Shown one piece after another: positions 55,592-64,000 of a stretch of DNA of 64,000 nucleotides; positions within the stretch are counted from its first letter, which is position 1; the number at the start of each line of letters is the position of its first letter. The position numbers and the translations under genes were made by a program. The notes under the pieces were generated by a model. It was not told the DNA's origin and ran no database searches. It saw nothing but the letters and a program-made list of their open reading frames with translations. This DNA is from Bacteroides intestinalis DSM 17393 (GTDB lineage Bacteria > Bacteroidota > Bacteroidia > Bacteroidales > Bacteroidaceae), in NCBI RefSeq assembly GCF_000172175.1, contig NZ_ABJL02000008.1, positions 930,001-994,000 of the forward strand, read 5' to 3'.

Positions 55592-58500
55592 ATGAGAAAC
55601 GTCATACTGTTAACATTTTACATACTAATAGGAAATATATTCAGTACATCTCTTTATGCAGATAACAGCATAAAATTACATGCATCGCACATATCCATTA
55701 ATAAAGGAATGCATCAGTCGACAATTCATGCCATGTATCAGGATGAGTTCGGAATGATATGGTTTGGTACCAAAAGAGGATTAGTAAGATATGATGGAAC
55801 TCAAATGAAATTCATACAAAAACTTTATAATGACATTCCCGATGCAGAAGAGTTGGTACGTTCCATTACGGGGGATCAAAATGGCAATATTTATATAGAG
55901 ACACGTTCAGGCATTATAGAGTATAACATAAAACAAGATCATTTCCGTAAAATAACCCCTTATTCACAATGCATGTACTATTCGGACTCTTGCTTATGGA
56001 TAGGGTATAAAAATACAATCTACCAATGGAAGAACAATATATTAAAACTACATTTACAGTTACCAAAGGAATCTTGCATTATAGATTGCATCACTGAAAC
56101 ATCCAAAGGAAATCTGTACATAGGCACCAGAGACGACGGTATATTCCTTATCAGAAGGAATAAAGACACAAAACAGATGTTAGCGAATATCAACCAGATA
56201 CGCCAATTATACATTGATTCAGAACAAAAGATATGGGTCGCTACCCGAAGGAACGGATTATTCCTCATAGATAGTGATGAAAATATCAAAAATTATAATT
56301 ATTCAGAAAACAGCAATAATTGCATATCAAGTGACATTGTACGATCTATATGCGAAGACAATGCAGGTAACTTATGGATTGCCACTTTCAATGGATTAAA
56401 TAAATATGATAAAAAAGAAAGAAAGTTCCTCCAATATGAGTTTATTAACGAAAATGCCTATACCCTAAATGATGCATCTATCTATTGCTTAATGAAAGAT
56501 CAACAAGGAACTATTTGGAGCGGTTCGTTTTATGGTGAAATAAATTGCTTTCACCCGGAGCACAGTACATTCTCCTATCATTTTGTCACTAAAGATATAA
56601 TGCCATCCTCCCCATCTAAACATGCAATCTTCGGAAAAACAGTAGAAGATAATGAAGGGAATTTATGGATGGCAACAGAACGAGACGGATTATATTTTTT
56701 CAATACACACACCAAAGCTTTGAAAAAGCTACCATTCACAGACAACGTGCAAACCTTATATCTGGATAAACCCAAAAACATCCTATGGATCGGAACATTA
56801 CTTGGCGGACTAAAAAAATATGATCTGCAAACTCAATCCACTCAGGTATTTCTCAGAAACGTATTACACAACAATAGCATCAGAGAAATTATCCCTTATA
56901 ATGATTCCCTTATCATAGCTACGCATAACGGCATCAGTATATTTGATACTCATACAAATAAAAGTACCATCCTCTCTTCAGAACAGATAGATTTACAGAG
57001 AATGTCTGTGACAACCATCCTATTAGACTCCCAAAAACAACTATGGATTGCTGTTCAGAATCAATTACTTTGCTACAACCTGCTCAATAAATCATGGCAG
57101 CATATTTGTATTCGCAAATCGGAGAACTGTATAGTCAACAAGATTATTGAGAATCGGAATGGGGATATCTTAATAGGAACCTCCAGACATGGAATATTCC
57201 GGAAAAGAAAAGGAGAAGCAGAATTAGAACCCTTTGCCACAGATGCCATCTTAATGAAAGACATTATAGATATGTGTGAAGATAAGTATGGTGGTATTCT
57301 TATTGTTACCAATGAAGGACTCATTTATATAAATAATGAAGAAGAAATTACTAATATTGATAAAAACCGATTCTTATCTACTTTCCAGGTAAATAGCAAC
57401 TGCTTATTTCTGGACCGAAACAATAATGTCTATTTAGGAGGAATCAATATGTTCTGTTCATTCCCTTTAAAGCAAATTTTCAACAAACCAGAGCATTATC
57501 AAGTAGGTATATCTGAATTCTCCGTCAATGATACTCCCTTGGAGGTAGACTCAAGCGGAAAAACACTTAAGCAATCCATTCTTTACACTAACAGGATTGA
57601 ATTGCCTTATGATCAGCATGCCATAGGAATCAGAGCATATACCAATAACTATGCCGCCTCTTTTACCTGTGGCATTAAATATAAACTGGAACCTTTTGAC
57701 AAAGAATGGAAACGCACCAATAGTTTAAATGAAATAAACTATACCAATTTATCACCAGATAAATACATCTTATATATTCAAGGAGATGTAGCCTTGGCCA
57801 ATGGAGAATTTCCGGAGCGCAAACTCGATATCATAATAAATCCTCCTTTTTATCAAACCCCTCTAGCCTACATATTATATGTTCTATTAACTATTCTATT
57901 ACTATACGAAGCATACCAAGTAATCATCTTACGTTCATCTCTAAAAATAGAAAAGGAACAGAAGCGAAATATGGAGCAACTCAATCAAAGCAAACTACGT
58001 TTCTTCACTAACATATCTCATGAATTCAAAACACCTTTAACACTTATATCCAATCAAGTCGAACTATTATTACAGAGTAAAAATATACCTCCAAAGCTAA
58101 ATACTAAATTACTGAATATTTGGAGAAACATCACCAGATTAAATCAACTCATCATAGAACTGATGGAATTCAGAAAACAAGAACAGGGTTTCACTCCTTT
58201 AAAGGTAAACTATTATAATTTAATAGACATAGTGAATAATGTGGTAGACTCTTTCAAAGAGTATGCACAAACAAGAAAAATAAACCTAACTTTACTTGCC
58301 GGACAAGATGATATTTCTTTCTATTTTGATAAGCAGTTAATTGAAAAAGCACTATTTAATTTGTTATCCAATGCTTTCAAATTTACTCCAGAAAATGGCA
58401 ATATCTTCGTACGATTAAAATATGAAAGCATGAAAGTTTCATTGGAAATCTCAGATACAGGTGTAGGCATTAATGCCAAAGAGTTAGAAAATATATTCAT

Positions 58501-59569
58501 CCGGTTTTACCAAACAGATAATACTTGTTTCACTAATAATATCGGAACTGGAATCGGCTTGGCTTACACAAAAAATATAGTAGAGGCCCATAAAGGAGTA
58601 ATCACAGTTAAAAGTATTAAAGGAAAAGGTAGTTGTTTCACTATACAACTGCCTACTGATATCCAATATCCTCCCAGCAATATTCAGGAAAATTTGCCTA
58701 TCATAGAAGATTACAAGCTTAATGTAGCTGGTTTCATCTCCACAGATACACAGGAAGGAGGAGCAACAGAAGAAAGAAAGGAAAATAGTGAAAAGCATTA
58801 TAAGCTATTAATTATAGAAGATAACCAGGAACTCAGGCAACTACTCACAGAAGTCTTTTCTGACCTCTACAATGTCGAAACAGCAGAAAATGGTAAAAAA
58901 GGATATGAAAAAGCTCTCTCTGTTATACCCGACATCATTATCAGTGATGTTGTTATGCCGGAGATGTCCGGAACAGAGTTATGTCAGAAATTAAAAAACA
59001 ATATAAAGACCTCTCACATTCCCATCATTTTATTAACATCACAAACAGCTTCTGAATACATTATTGAAGGTCTGAAAATTGGAGCAGACGACTATATATG
59101 CAAACCTTTCAGCATTAAACAATTGATTGTCAGATGTAATAACTTAATCAATCTACGCAGAACATTACAACAAAAATATGCTAAAGAAAGCAATTCCAGC
59201 AGTGAATTAATTGCCACATCTACATTAGATCAAGTTTTATTAGATAAATCTATCGAGCTAATTGAAAATAACCTAGAAAATCCTGTATTCAGTGTTGATT
59301 TCCTGGCACAAGAACTTTGTATAGGACGTACCAAATACTTCACGAAAATAAAAGCAATAACAGGTATGACACCTAACGAATTTATTATAAACATTAAACT
59401 TAAATTAGCTTACCGAAGAATTGAACAACAACCGGATATCTCTATTACAGAACTCGCCATGCAATTGGGATTCAGTTCTACCAGCTATTTCATAAAACGA
59501 TTTAAAGAATTTTCCGGAATGACACCTAATCAGTATAAACAAAAGATAAATGAGAATGGCACATCATAG
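55592..59569 (+). CDS. hybrid two-component system regulator (HTCS) of PUL 2
   Basis: 1325 residues. Signal peptide, periplasmic double propeller sensor (repeated 'DNAGNLWIATFNGLNKYD' blades), Y_Y_Y domain, one membrane helix (PLAYILYVLLTILLLYEAY), kinase with His810 in HEFKTP, ATPase domain (DTGVGINAKE, GTGIGLAYT), receiver with Asp1119 in IISDVVMPEMSG, and AraC-type helix-turn-helix (ISITELAMQLGFSSTSYFIKRFKEFSGMTPNQYK). Divergent from the PUL 2 operon, so it is the likely activator. Its stop codon is only 4 bp from the stop codon of mfd on the other strand. Confidence 0.94.
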   Translation: MRNVILLTFYILIGNIFSTSLYADNSIKLHASHISINKGMHQSTIHAMYQDEFGMIWFGTKRGLVRYDGTQMKFIQKLYNDIPDAEELVRSITGDQNGNIYIETRSGIIEYNIKQDHFRKITPYSQCMYYSDSCLWIGYKNTIYQWKNNILKLHLQLPKESCIIDCITETSKGNLYIGTRDDGIFLIRRNKDTKQMLANINQIRQLYIDSEQKIWVATRRNGLFLIDSDENIKNYNYSENSNNCISSDIVRSICEDNAGNLWIATFNGLNKYDKKERKFLQYEFINENAYTLNDASIYCLMKDQQGTIWSGSFYGEINCFHPEHSTFSYHFVTKDIMPSSPSKHAIFGKTVEDNEGNLWMATERDGLYFFNTHTKALKKLPFTDNVQTLYLDKPKNILWIGTLLGGLKKYDLQTQSTQVFLRNVLHNNSIREIIPYNDSLIIATHNGISIFDTHTNKSTILSSEQIDLQRMSVTTILLDSQKQLWIAVQNQLLCYNLLNKSWQHICIRKSENCIVNKIIENRNGDILIGTSRHGIFRKRKGEAELEPFATDAILMKDIIDMCEDKYGGILIVTNEGLIYINNEEEITNIDKNRFLSTFQVNSNCLFLDRNNNVYLGGINMFCSFPLKQIFNKPEHYQVGISEFSVNDTPLEVDSSGKTLKQSILYTNRIELPYDQHAIGIRAYTNNYAASFTCGIKYKLEPFDKEWKRTNSLNEINYTNLSPDKYILYIQGDVALANGEFPERKLDIIINPPFYQTPLAYILYVLLTILLLYEAYQVIILRSSLKIEKEQKRNMEQLNQSKLRFFTNISHEFKTPLTLISNQVELLLQSKNIPPKLNTKLLNIWRNITRLNQLIIELMEFRKQEQGFTPLKVNYYNLIDIVNNVVDSFKEYAQTRKINLTLLAGQDDISFYFDKQLIEKALFNLLSNAFKFTPENGNIFVRLKYESMKVSLEISDTGVGINAKELENIFIRFYQTDNTCFTNNIGTGIGLAYTKNIVEAHKGVITVKSIKGKGSCFTIQLPTDIQYPPSNIQENLPIIEDYKLNVAGFISTDTQEGGATEERKENSEKHYKLLIIEDNQELRQLLTEVFSDLYNVETAENGKKGYEKALSVIPDIIISDVVMPEMSGTELCQKLKNNIKTSHIPIILLTSQTASEYIIEGLKIGADDYICKPFSIKQLIVRCNNLINLRRTLQQKYAKESNSSSELIATSTLDQVLLDKSIELIENNLENPVFSVDFLAQELCIGRTKYFTKIKAITGMTPNEFIINIKLKLAYRRIEQQPDISITELAMQLGFSSTSYFIKRFKEFSGMTPNQYKQKINENGTS

Positions 59570-59573
59570 CAAA

Positions 59574-62500
59574 TTATCCTTCCTCCACCTGCATCGCCAC
59601 AATCTCCTGCAAAACGCTAACAGCCGTTTCTACATTCTTCACATCTTTTACCAACATACTACGACGGGTATTCTGCTCACGCAGATCGCAACGGCGGGTA
59701 TATTTCATCATATAAGCAATGACTTTACCGAACGCCTGGCTCTGATAATACGGGCTATCCGGATTAGAAACAAAGAACAATGACATACGTCCTCCCTTGA
59801 GAAAAACTTTCTCTGCACCAAGACGTGCAGCAAGGCGGCGTAAAGGTACAATCCGTAGTAGTTCTTCCGTTTCTGACGGGATAGGACCAAACCGGTCTAT
59901 AAGACGAGTACGGAAGTCCTCCACATCTTTATCCAACGTCAAACTATCTAATTCGCGGTAAAGCAACATACGCTCACTACTACCCGTAACATAAGTGGCA
60001 GGAAGCAACAATTCCAAATCACTCTCTACCTGACATTCATCTACAAATTGCTCTCCACTGATGACGCCCCCCTCTGCTTTCAGTTCTTCGGCATAAAGAT
60101 CTGCAAATTCATCCGTCTTCAGTTCATGTACAGCTTCTGATAGTATCTTCTGATAGGTTTCATAACCCAGATCGGCAATAAAGCCACTCTGTTCCGCACC
60201 AAGCATATTGCCTGCACCACGAATATCGAGATCCTGCATGGCTATATGAATTCCACTACCCAGGTCACTGAAATTCTCAATAGCTTGCAGACGACGCCTT
60301 GCTTCAGGAGTCAGGGAAGAAAGCGGAGGAGCCAACAAATAGCAGAATGCTTTCTTATTGCTTCGTCCTACACGACCACGCATCTGATGCAAGTCGCTCA
60401 GTCCGAAATTCTGTGCCTGATTGATGATAATGGTATTGGCATTCGGAATATCAATGCCGCTCTCTATAATTGTAGTGGCTATCAGCACATCATAATCATA
60501 ATTGACAAAGCCGAAAATAATCTTTTCCAATTCGGTCGGCTCCATTTGTCCATGCCCGATGGCTATACGGCAATCCGGAATATGCCGTTCAATCATCGCT
60601 TTTAATTCAGGCAAATTAGAAATGCGGTTATTTACAAGAAATACCTGTCCGTTCCGGCTCATCTCAAAGTTGATAGCATCCACTATAACTTCCTCATTAA
60701 AGGTATGCACCTCAGTCTGAATAGGATAACGGTTTGGAGGAGGCGTTTGAATAACGCTCAGGTCACGTGCCCCCATTAATGAGAACTGCAATGTACGCGG
60801 AATAGGCGTGGCCGTCATGGTCAAGGTGTCTACATTGACCTTCAACTGGCGCAACTTCTCCTTAACGGATACACCGAACTTCTGTTCTTCATCAATAATC
60901 AGCAACCCCAAGTCCTTGAATTGTATGTCCTTACCTAAAATCCGATGTGTACCGATAAGTATATTCACATCACCTGCCGCCAATCCTTTTACGACCGCTT
61001 TTGCCTGAGCTGCCGTACGGGCACGACTCAGGTACTCCACCCTACAAGGCAAATCTTTCAAACGCTCTTTAAACGTCTGGAAATGTTGGTAAGCCAACAC
61101 GGTGGTAGGTACCAGAACCGCTACCTGTTTATTGTCCGCCACAGCTTTAAAAGCAGCACGAACTGCCACTTCTGTTTTACCAAACCCCACGTCTCCACAA
61201 ACCAGACGATCCATAGGACGGTTACTTTCCATATCCGCTTTTACATCCGCCGTTGCTTTACTTTGGTCTGGTGTATCTTCGTAAATAAAAGATGCTTCCA
61301 GTTCCCGTTGCAAGAAACTATCCACACTGAACTGAAAACCTTTTTCCTCACGACGCTGAGAATACAATTTTATGAGGTCACGGGCAATATCCTTAATTTT
61401 GGTCTTAGTACGCTCTTTAAGTTTCTCCCAAGCTCCCGTACCCAATTTATTCAAACGGGGAGCCTCACCATCTTTTCCTTTATACTTTGAAACTTTATGT
61501 AATGAATGGATAGAAACAAAAACTACATCTTCATTCTGATAAACCAGTTTCATCACTTCCTGCGTTGTATCACCGTTAGGAATACGCACCAATCCGGAAA
61601 AGCGTCCCACACCATGATCGGTATGTACCACATAATCTCCCGGTGTAAACTGATTCAACTCTTTCAGACTCAGAGCGACCTTGCCACTACGTGCCTTATC
61701 ACTTTTGAGATTATATTTATGAAAACGGTCGAATAACTGATGATCCGTAAAAATGCAAAGCCGCAAGGCATTATCGGCAAAACCTTCATGCAACGTGCGC
61801 TCTACAGCTGTAAAAGCAATCTCTTCTCCCCTGTCTTCAAAAATGGCACGAATACGGTCAGTCTGCTTCATACTATCACTACAGATGTAAAGCGTATACC
61901 CTTTCTCCATATACTCTTTGAAGCTTTCGGCCACCATATCAAAGTTTTTATGGAATATAGGTTGAGCAGACGTATCGAATGTCACTGTAGCATCCGGTGT
62001 CCCGGTTGGTTTGTTACCGAACTCCATACGGCAAAAGTCCAACGCACGAAGCGTAAACTCACTTCCATCAATCAGCTTTCCATCCAAAGTAATACAACCA
62101 CTTTCTTCCGCTTCGCGGGCAGCAATCGCTTGTGGGGTAAGTGTTTCATCGTGTACAGTCTGAATACGTTCACGCAGCCAAAGCAGATCACGCATTGCCA
62201 ATACAGTATTCGCCGACAGAAAATCCAGGAAGGAAACCATACCGCTTGCATCCCCCTGTTCCAAACTACGGCTCAAATCCGGCACGATAACAATACTGTC
62301 TTTCCTTTCTTTAGAAAGTTGCGTTTCTACTTCAAACGTACGAATACTTTCTACTTCATCACCAAAAAAGTCTATACGATATGGAAATTCGGAAGAGAAA
62401 GAAAATACATCAATGATACTACCACGTACAGCATACTGCCCCGGTTCATAGACATAGTCCACATACTCAAAACCATAGCTACGCAAGACTTCCGTAATAA

Positions 62501-62969
62501 AATTCGTATCCACATTTTCCCCTGTATGCAATTTCAGAGTTTTATCTCCCAGTTCCTTCCGGGAAACCACCTTTTCTGCCAAAGCATCGGGATAAGTCAC
62601 AACACAAAGTCCTTCCTCTCCTTTTTGTAAGCGGCTCAACACTTCTGTACGCAGAATTTCATTGGCCGCATCTTTCTGCCCGTATTTTATTGCCCTACGA
62701 AACGAAGAAGGAAAGAACAAAACTTTCTCAGTTCCCAGTATTTGTGTTAAATCATGGTAAAAATATCCTGCCTCTTCCAGATCGCCCAGAATAAAAACAA
62801 AAGGAAACTCTCCGCGTTGCACCAGCACGGATGAAAACAATGAAGCGGCAGAGGCACACAGCCCCCCGCAAAAAAGGGTGCGGACAGACGGATCCTTCAG
62901 CAGGCCACTTATAGCTTCCACATTGGAGTGAGTGGCATATCGTTGTTGTAGCTCGGTAATTGTCATCAT
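59574..62969 (-). CDS. mfd: transcription-repair coupling factor
   Basis: 1131 residues. N-terminal UvrB-like domains, the RNA-polymerase-interacting domain (PGDYVVHTDHGVGRFSGLVRI), the SF2 translocase with Walker A in VCGDVGFGKTEVAVRAAF and DEEQ box in LIIDEEQKFGV, motif VI (QMRGRVGRSNKKAFCYLL) and the C-terminal regulatory domain (GFIADLGYETYQKILSEAVHEL). Mfd removes RNA polymerase stalled at DNA damage and recruits UvrA. The -7-like TAATTTCG ends at 62978, so its leader is very short too. Confidence 0.97.
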   Translation of the reverse strand: MMTITELQQRYATHSNVEAISGLLKDPSVRTLFCGGLCASAASLFSSVLVQRGEFPFVFILGDLEEAGYFYHDLTQILGTEKVLFFPSSFRRAIKYGQKDAANEILRTEVLSRLQKGEEGLCVVTYPDALAEKVVSRKELGDKTLKLHTGENVDTNFITEVLRSYGFEYVDYVYEPGQYAVRGSIIDVFSFSSEFPYRIDFFGDEVESIRTFEVETQLSKERKDSIVIVPDLSRSLEQGDASGMVSFLDFLSANTVLAMRDLLWLRERIQTVHDETLTPQAIAAREAEESGCITLDGKLIDGSEFTLRALDFCRMEFGNKPTGTPDATVTFDTSAQPIFHKNFDMVAESFKEYMEKGYTLYICSDSMKQTDRIRAIFEDRGEEIAFTAVERTLHEGFADNALRLCIFTDHQLFDRFHKYNLKSDKARSGKVALSLKELNQFTPGDYVVHTDHGVGRFSGLVRIPNGDTTQEVMKLVYQNEDVVFVSIHSLHKVSKYKGKDGEAPRLNKLGTGAWEKLKERTKTKIKDIARDLIKLYSQRREEKGFQFSVDSFLQRELEASFIYEDTPDQSKATADVKADMESNRPMDRLVCGDVGFGKTEVAVRAAFKAVADNKQVAVLVPTTVLAYQHFQTFKERLKDLPCRVEYLSRARTAAQAKAVVKGLAAGDVNILIGTHRILGKDIQFKDLGLLIIDEEQKFGVSVKEKLRQLKVNVDTLTMTATPIPRTLQFSLMGARDLSVIQTPPPNRYPIQTEVHTFNEEVIVDAINFEMSRNGQVFLVNNRISNLPELKAMIERHIPDCRIAIGHGQMEPTELEKIIFGFVNYDYDVLIATTIIESGIDIPNANTIIINQAQNFGLSDLHQMRGRVGRSNKKAFCYLLAPPLSSLTPEARRRLQAIENFSDLGSGIHIAMQDLDIRGAGNMLGAEQSGFIADLGYETYQKILSEAVHELKTDEFADLYAEELKAEGGVISGEQFVDECQVESDLELLLPATYVTGSSERMLLYRELDSLTLDKDVEDFRTRLIDRFGPIPSETEELLRIVPLRRLAARLGAEKVFLKGGRMSLFFVSNPDSPYYQSQAFGKVIAYMMKYTRRCDLREQNTRRSMLVKDVKNVETAVSVLQEIVAMQVEEG

Positions 62970-63027
62970 AACGGGCGCGAAATTACTAAATAATCCTTAG
63001 ATTTATTCGTATGTGACAGAAAACACT

Positions 63028-63035
63028 TAACTTTG
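63028..63035 (+). promoter_or_regulatory. -7 element of the glycosyltransferase gene
   Basis: TAACTTTG, exact consensus, giving a leader of about 18 nt. The region also lies between divergent mfd and this gene. Confidence 0.5.
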
Positions 63036-63057
63036 TTCCCAATTAGAACCCCCTTTT

Positions 63058-63816
63058 ATGAATATGCAGACATCGGACAGCATCGTTATCATTCCCACAT
63101 ACAACGAACGGGAAAACATCGAGAATATTATCCGCGCCGTTTTCGCCTTGGAAAAAGTATTCCATATCCTTATCATTGAAGATGGCTCGCCTGACGGCAC
63201 TGCCAGCATCGTCAAAACGTTGCAGCAAGAGTTTCCCGAACGCTTATTCATGATAGAGCGGAAAGGAAAATTAGGGTTAGGTACTGCCTACATTGCCGGG
63301 TTCAAATGGTCTCTGGAACATGATTATGAATACATCTTCGAAATGGATGCTGATTTCAGCCACAATCCGGCTGACCTTCCCCGTCTATATAAAGCTTGTG
63401 CCGAAGAAGGTGCCGATGTTGCCATCGGTTCGCGGTATATCAGCGGAGTCAATGTGGTAAATTGGCCCATGGGACGTGTATTGATGTCCTATTTTGCCTC
63501 CAAGTATGTGCGTCTTATTACGGGTATCCCTGTACAAGATACAACAGCCGGGTTCAAATGCTACCGTCGTAGGGTACTGGAAACAATCGACCTCGATGGT
63601 ATCCGTTTCAAAGGTTATGCTTTCCAGATTGAAATGAAATTCACTGCCTATAAATGCGGCTTCAAGATAGTAGAAGTCCCGGTTATTTTTATCAACCGTG
63701 AACTGGGCACTTCAAAAATGAACAGTAGTATCTTTGGAGAAGCTGTCTTCGGGGTTATCAAATTGAAAGTACATAGTTGGTTTCACAAGTACCCGAAAGC
63801 TGTGAAAAATGGTTAG
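63058..63816 (+). CDS. polyprenol-phosphate mannose synthase-like glycosyltransferase (GT2)
   Basis: 252 residues, soluble GT2 enzyme: SIVIIPTYNERENIENII, LIIEDGSPDGTA, the DxD motif in FEMDADFSHNP and the acceptor-side IGSRYISGVNVVNWPMGRV. This matches the dolichol-phosphate-mannose synthase (Dpm1) type, which transfers a sugar from a nucleotide to a polyprenyl phosphate at the inner face of the membrane. No C-terminal membrane helices, so it is the short form. The sugar used in Bacteroides is not shown by the sequence. The dihydroorotase gene follows 28 bp later. Confidence 0.9.
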   Translation: MNMQTSDSIVIIPTYNERENIENIIRAVFALEKVFHILIIEDGSPDGTASIVKTLQQEFPERLFMIERKGKLGLGTAYIAGFKWSLEHDYEYIFEMDADFSHNPADLPRLYKACAEEGADVAIGSRYISGVNVVNWPMGRVLMSYFASKYVRLITGIPVQDTTAGFKCYRRRVLETIDLDGIRFKGYAFQIEMKFTAYKCGFKIVEVPVIFINRELGTSKMNSSIFGEAVFGVIKLKVHSWFHKYPKAVKNG

Positions 63817-63844
63817 TGATTAACGATAAATGATTTAGCAGAAG

Positions 63845-64000
63845 ATGAAAAGAACTCTGATACATAACGCTACAATAGTTAACGAGGGACATTCTGTGCA
63901 AGGTTCCATAGTAATTGAAAACGGAAAGATTGCCGAGGTGTTGACTTATGGCAAAGAACTGTCCGCCCCTTGTGATGAAACAATAGATGCTACCGGCTGC
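63845..64000 (+). CDS. pyrC: dihydroorotase, N-terminal part (partial)
   Basis: The frame opens at 63845 and runs off the window. The translated start MKRTLIHNATIVNEGHSVQG followed by IENGKIAEV and TIDATGC matches the N-terminal beta-sandwich of dihydroorotase-type amidohydrolases. The enzyme makes dihydroorotate in pyrimidine synthesis. The metal site lies beyond the window, so other amidohydrolases (for example dihydropyrimidinase) cannot be fully ruled out. Confidence 0.75.
   Translation, partial: MKRTLIHNATIVNEGHSVQGSIVIENGKIAEVLTYGKELSAPCDETIDATGC

Overview
The window looks like the chromosome of a gut-type Bacteroides. It carries SusC/SusD pairs, two hybrid two-component sensors, many signal-peptide glycan-degrading enzymes, and promoters of the Bacteroides form (TTTG, about 20 bp, TAnnTTTG). 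I saw no tRNA, rRNA, CRISPR array or transposase.

Layout. 1-5463 is housekeeping: the end of an alpha-2-macroglobulin-like protein, penicillin-binding protein 1C, and a NagB-like/PIG-L fusion whose NagB catalytic residues are substituted. 5607-35785 is a large polysaccharide utilisation locus (PUL 1). It contains an operon GH97-GH2-GH3-PL8 (leftward), an SGNH acetylesterase, a hybrid two-component system (HTCS), a tiny protein made only of two LacI-type DNA-binding domains, a heparinase II/III-type lyase with a frameshifted GH88, a SusC-SusD-clan GH-A-CE15 operon, and a convergent second copy of the GH-A enzyme. 36200-39759 holds a cell-wall amidase and two small conserved proteins. 39887-42335 has a secreted hypothetical protein, a truncated histidine kinase and about 900 bp of repeats. 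42336-44820 holds a YgiQ-type radical SAM protein and a beta-barrel protein. 44915-59569 is PUL 2: two DUF2264 proteins, a toroid-type enzyme, a SusC with an in-frame stop, SusD and GH105, controlled by a second HTCS. 59574-64000 is housekeeping again: Mfd, a dolichol-phosphate-mannose-synthase-like glycosyltransferase and the start of dihydroorotase.

How PUL 1 works together. A roughly 21-bp motif (consensus AAATCATCGGRAACGWTTTC) occurs six times, two copies in each of the three divergent intergenic regions of the locus. Five copies have the same orientation and nearly the same distance (centre 52-54 bp from the end of the -7 box) to a promoter. Those promoters drive the GH97 operon, the esterase, the lyase operon, the susC operon and the second GH-A gene, so these appear to form one regulon. 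The motif contains a LacI-type core, and the only LacI-type protein in the locus is the two-domain mini-protein; the HTCS is the alternative regulator. Two lyases, GH88 and a glucuronoyl esterase, without any sulfatase, point to an acetylated, uronic-acid-containing, non-sulfated glycan (inference).

Decay signs: GH88 of PUL 1 has a one-base frameshift, SusC of PUL 2 has a TAA stop, and a histidine kinase is truncated beside an array of 22-bp hairpin units. Sequencing error cannot be excluded for the first two.
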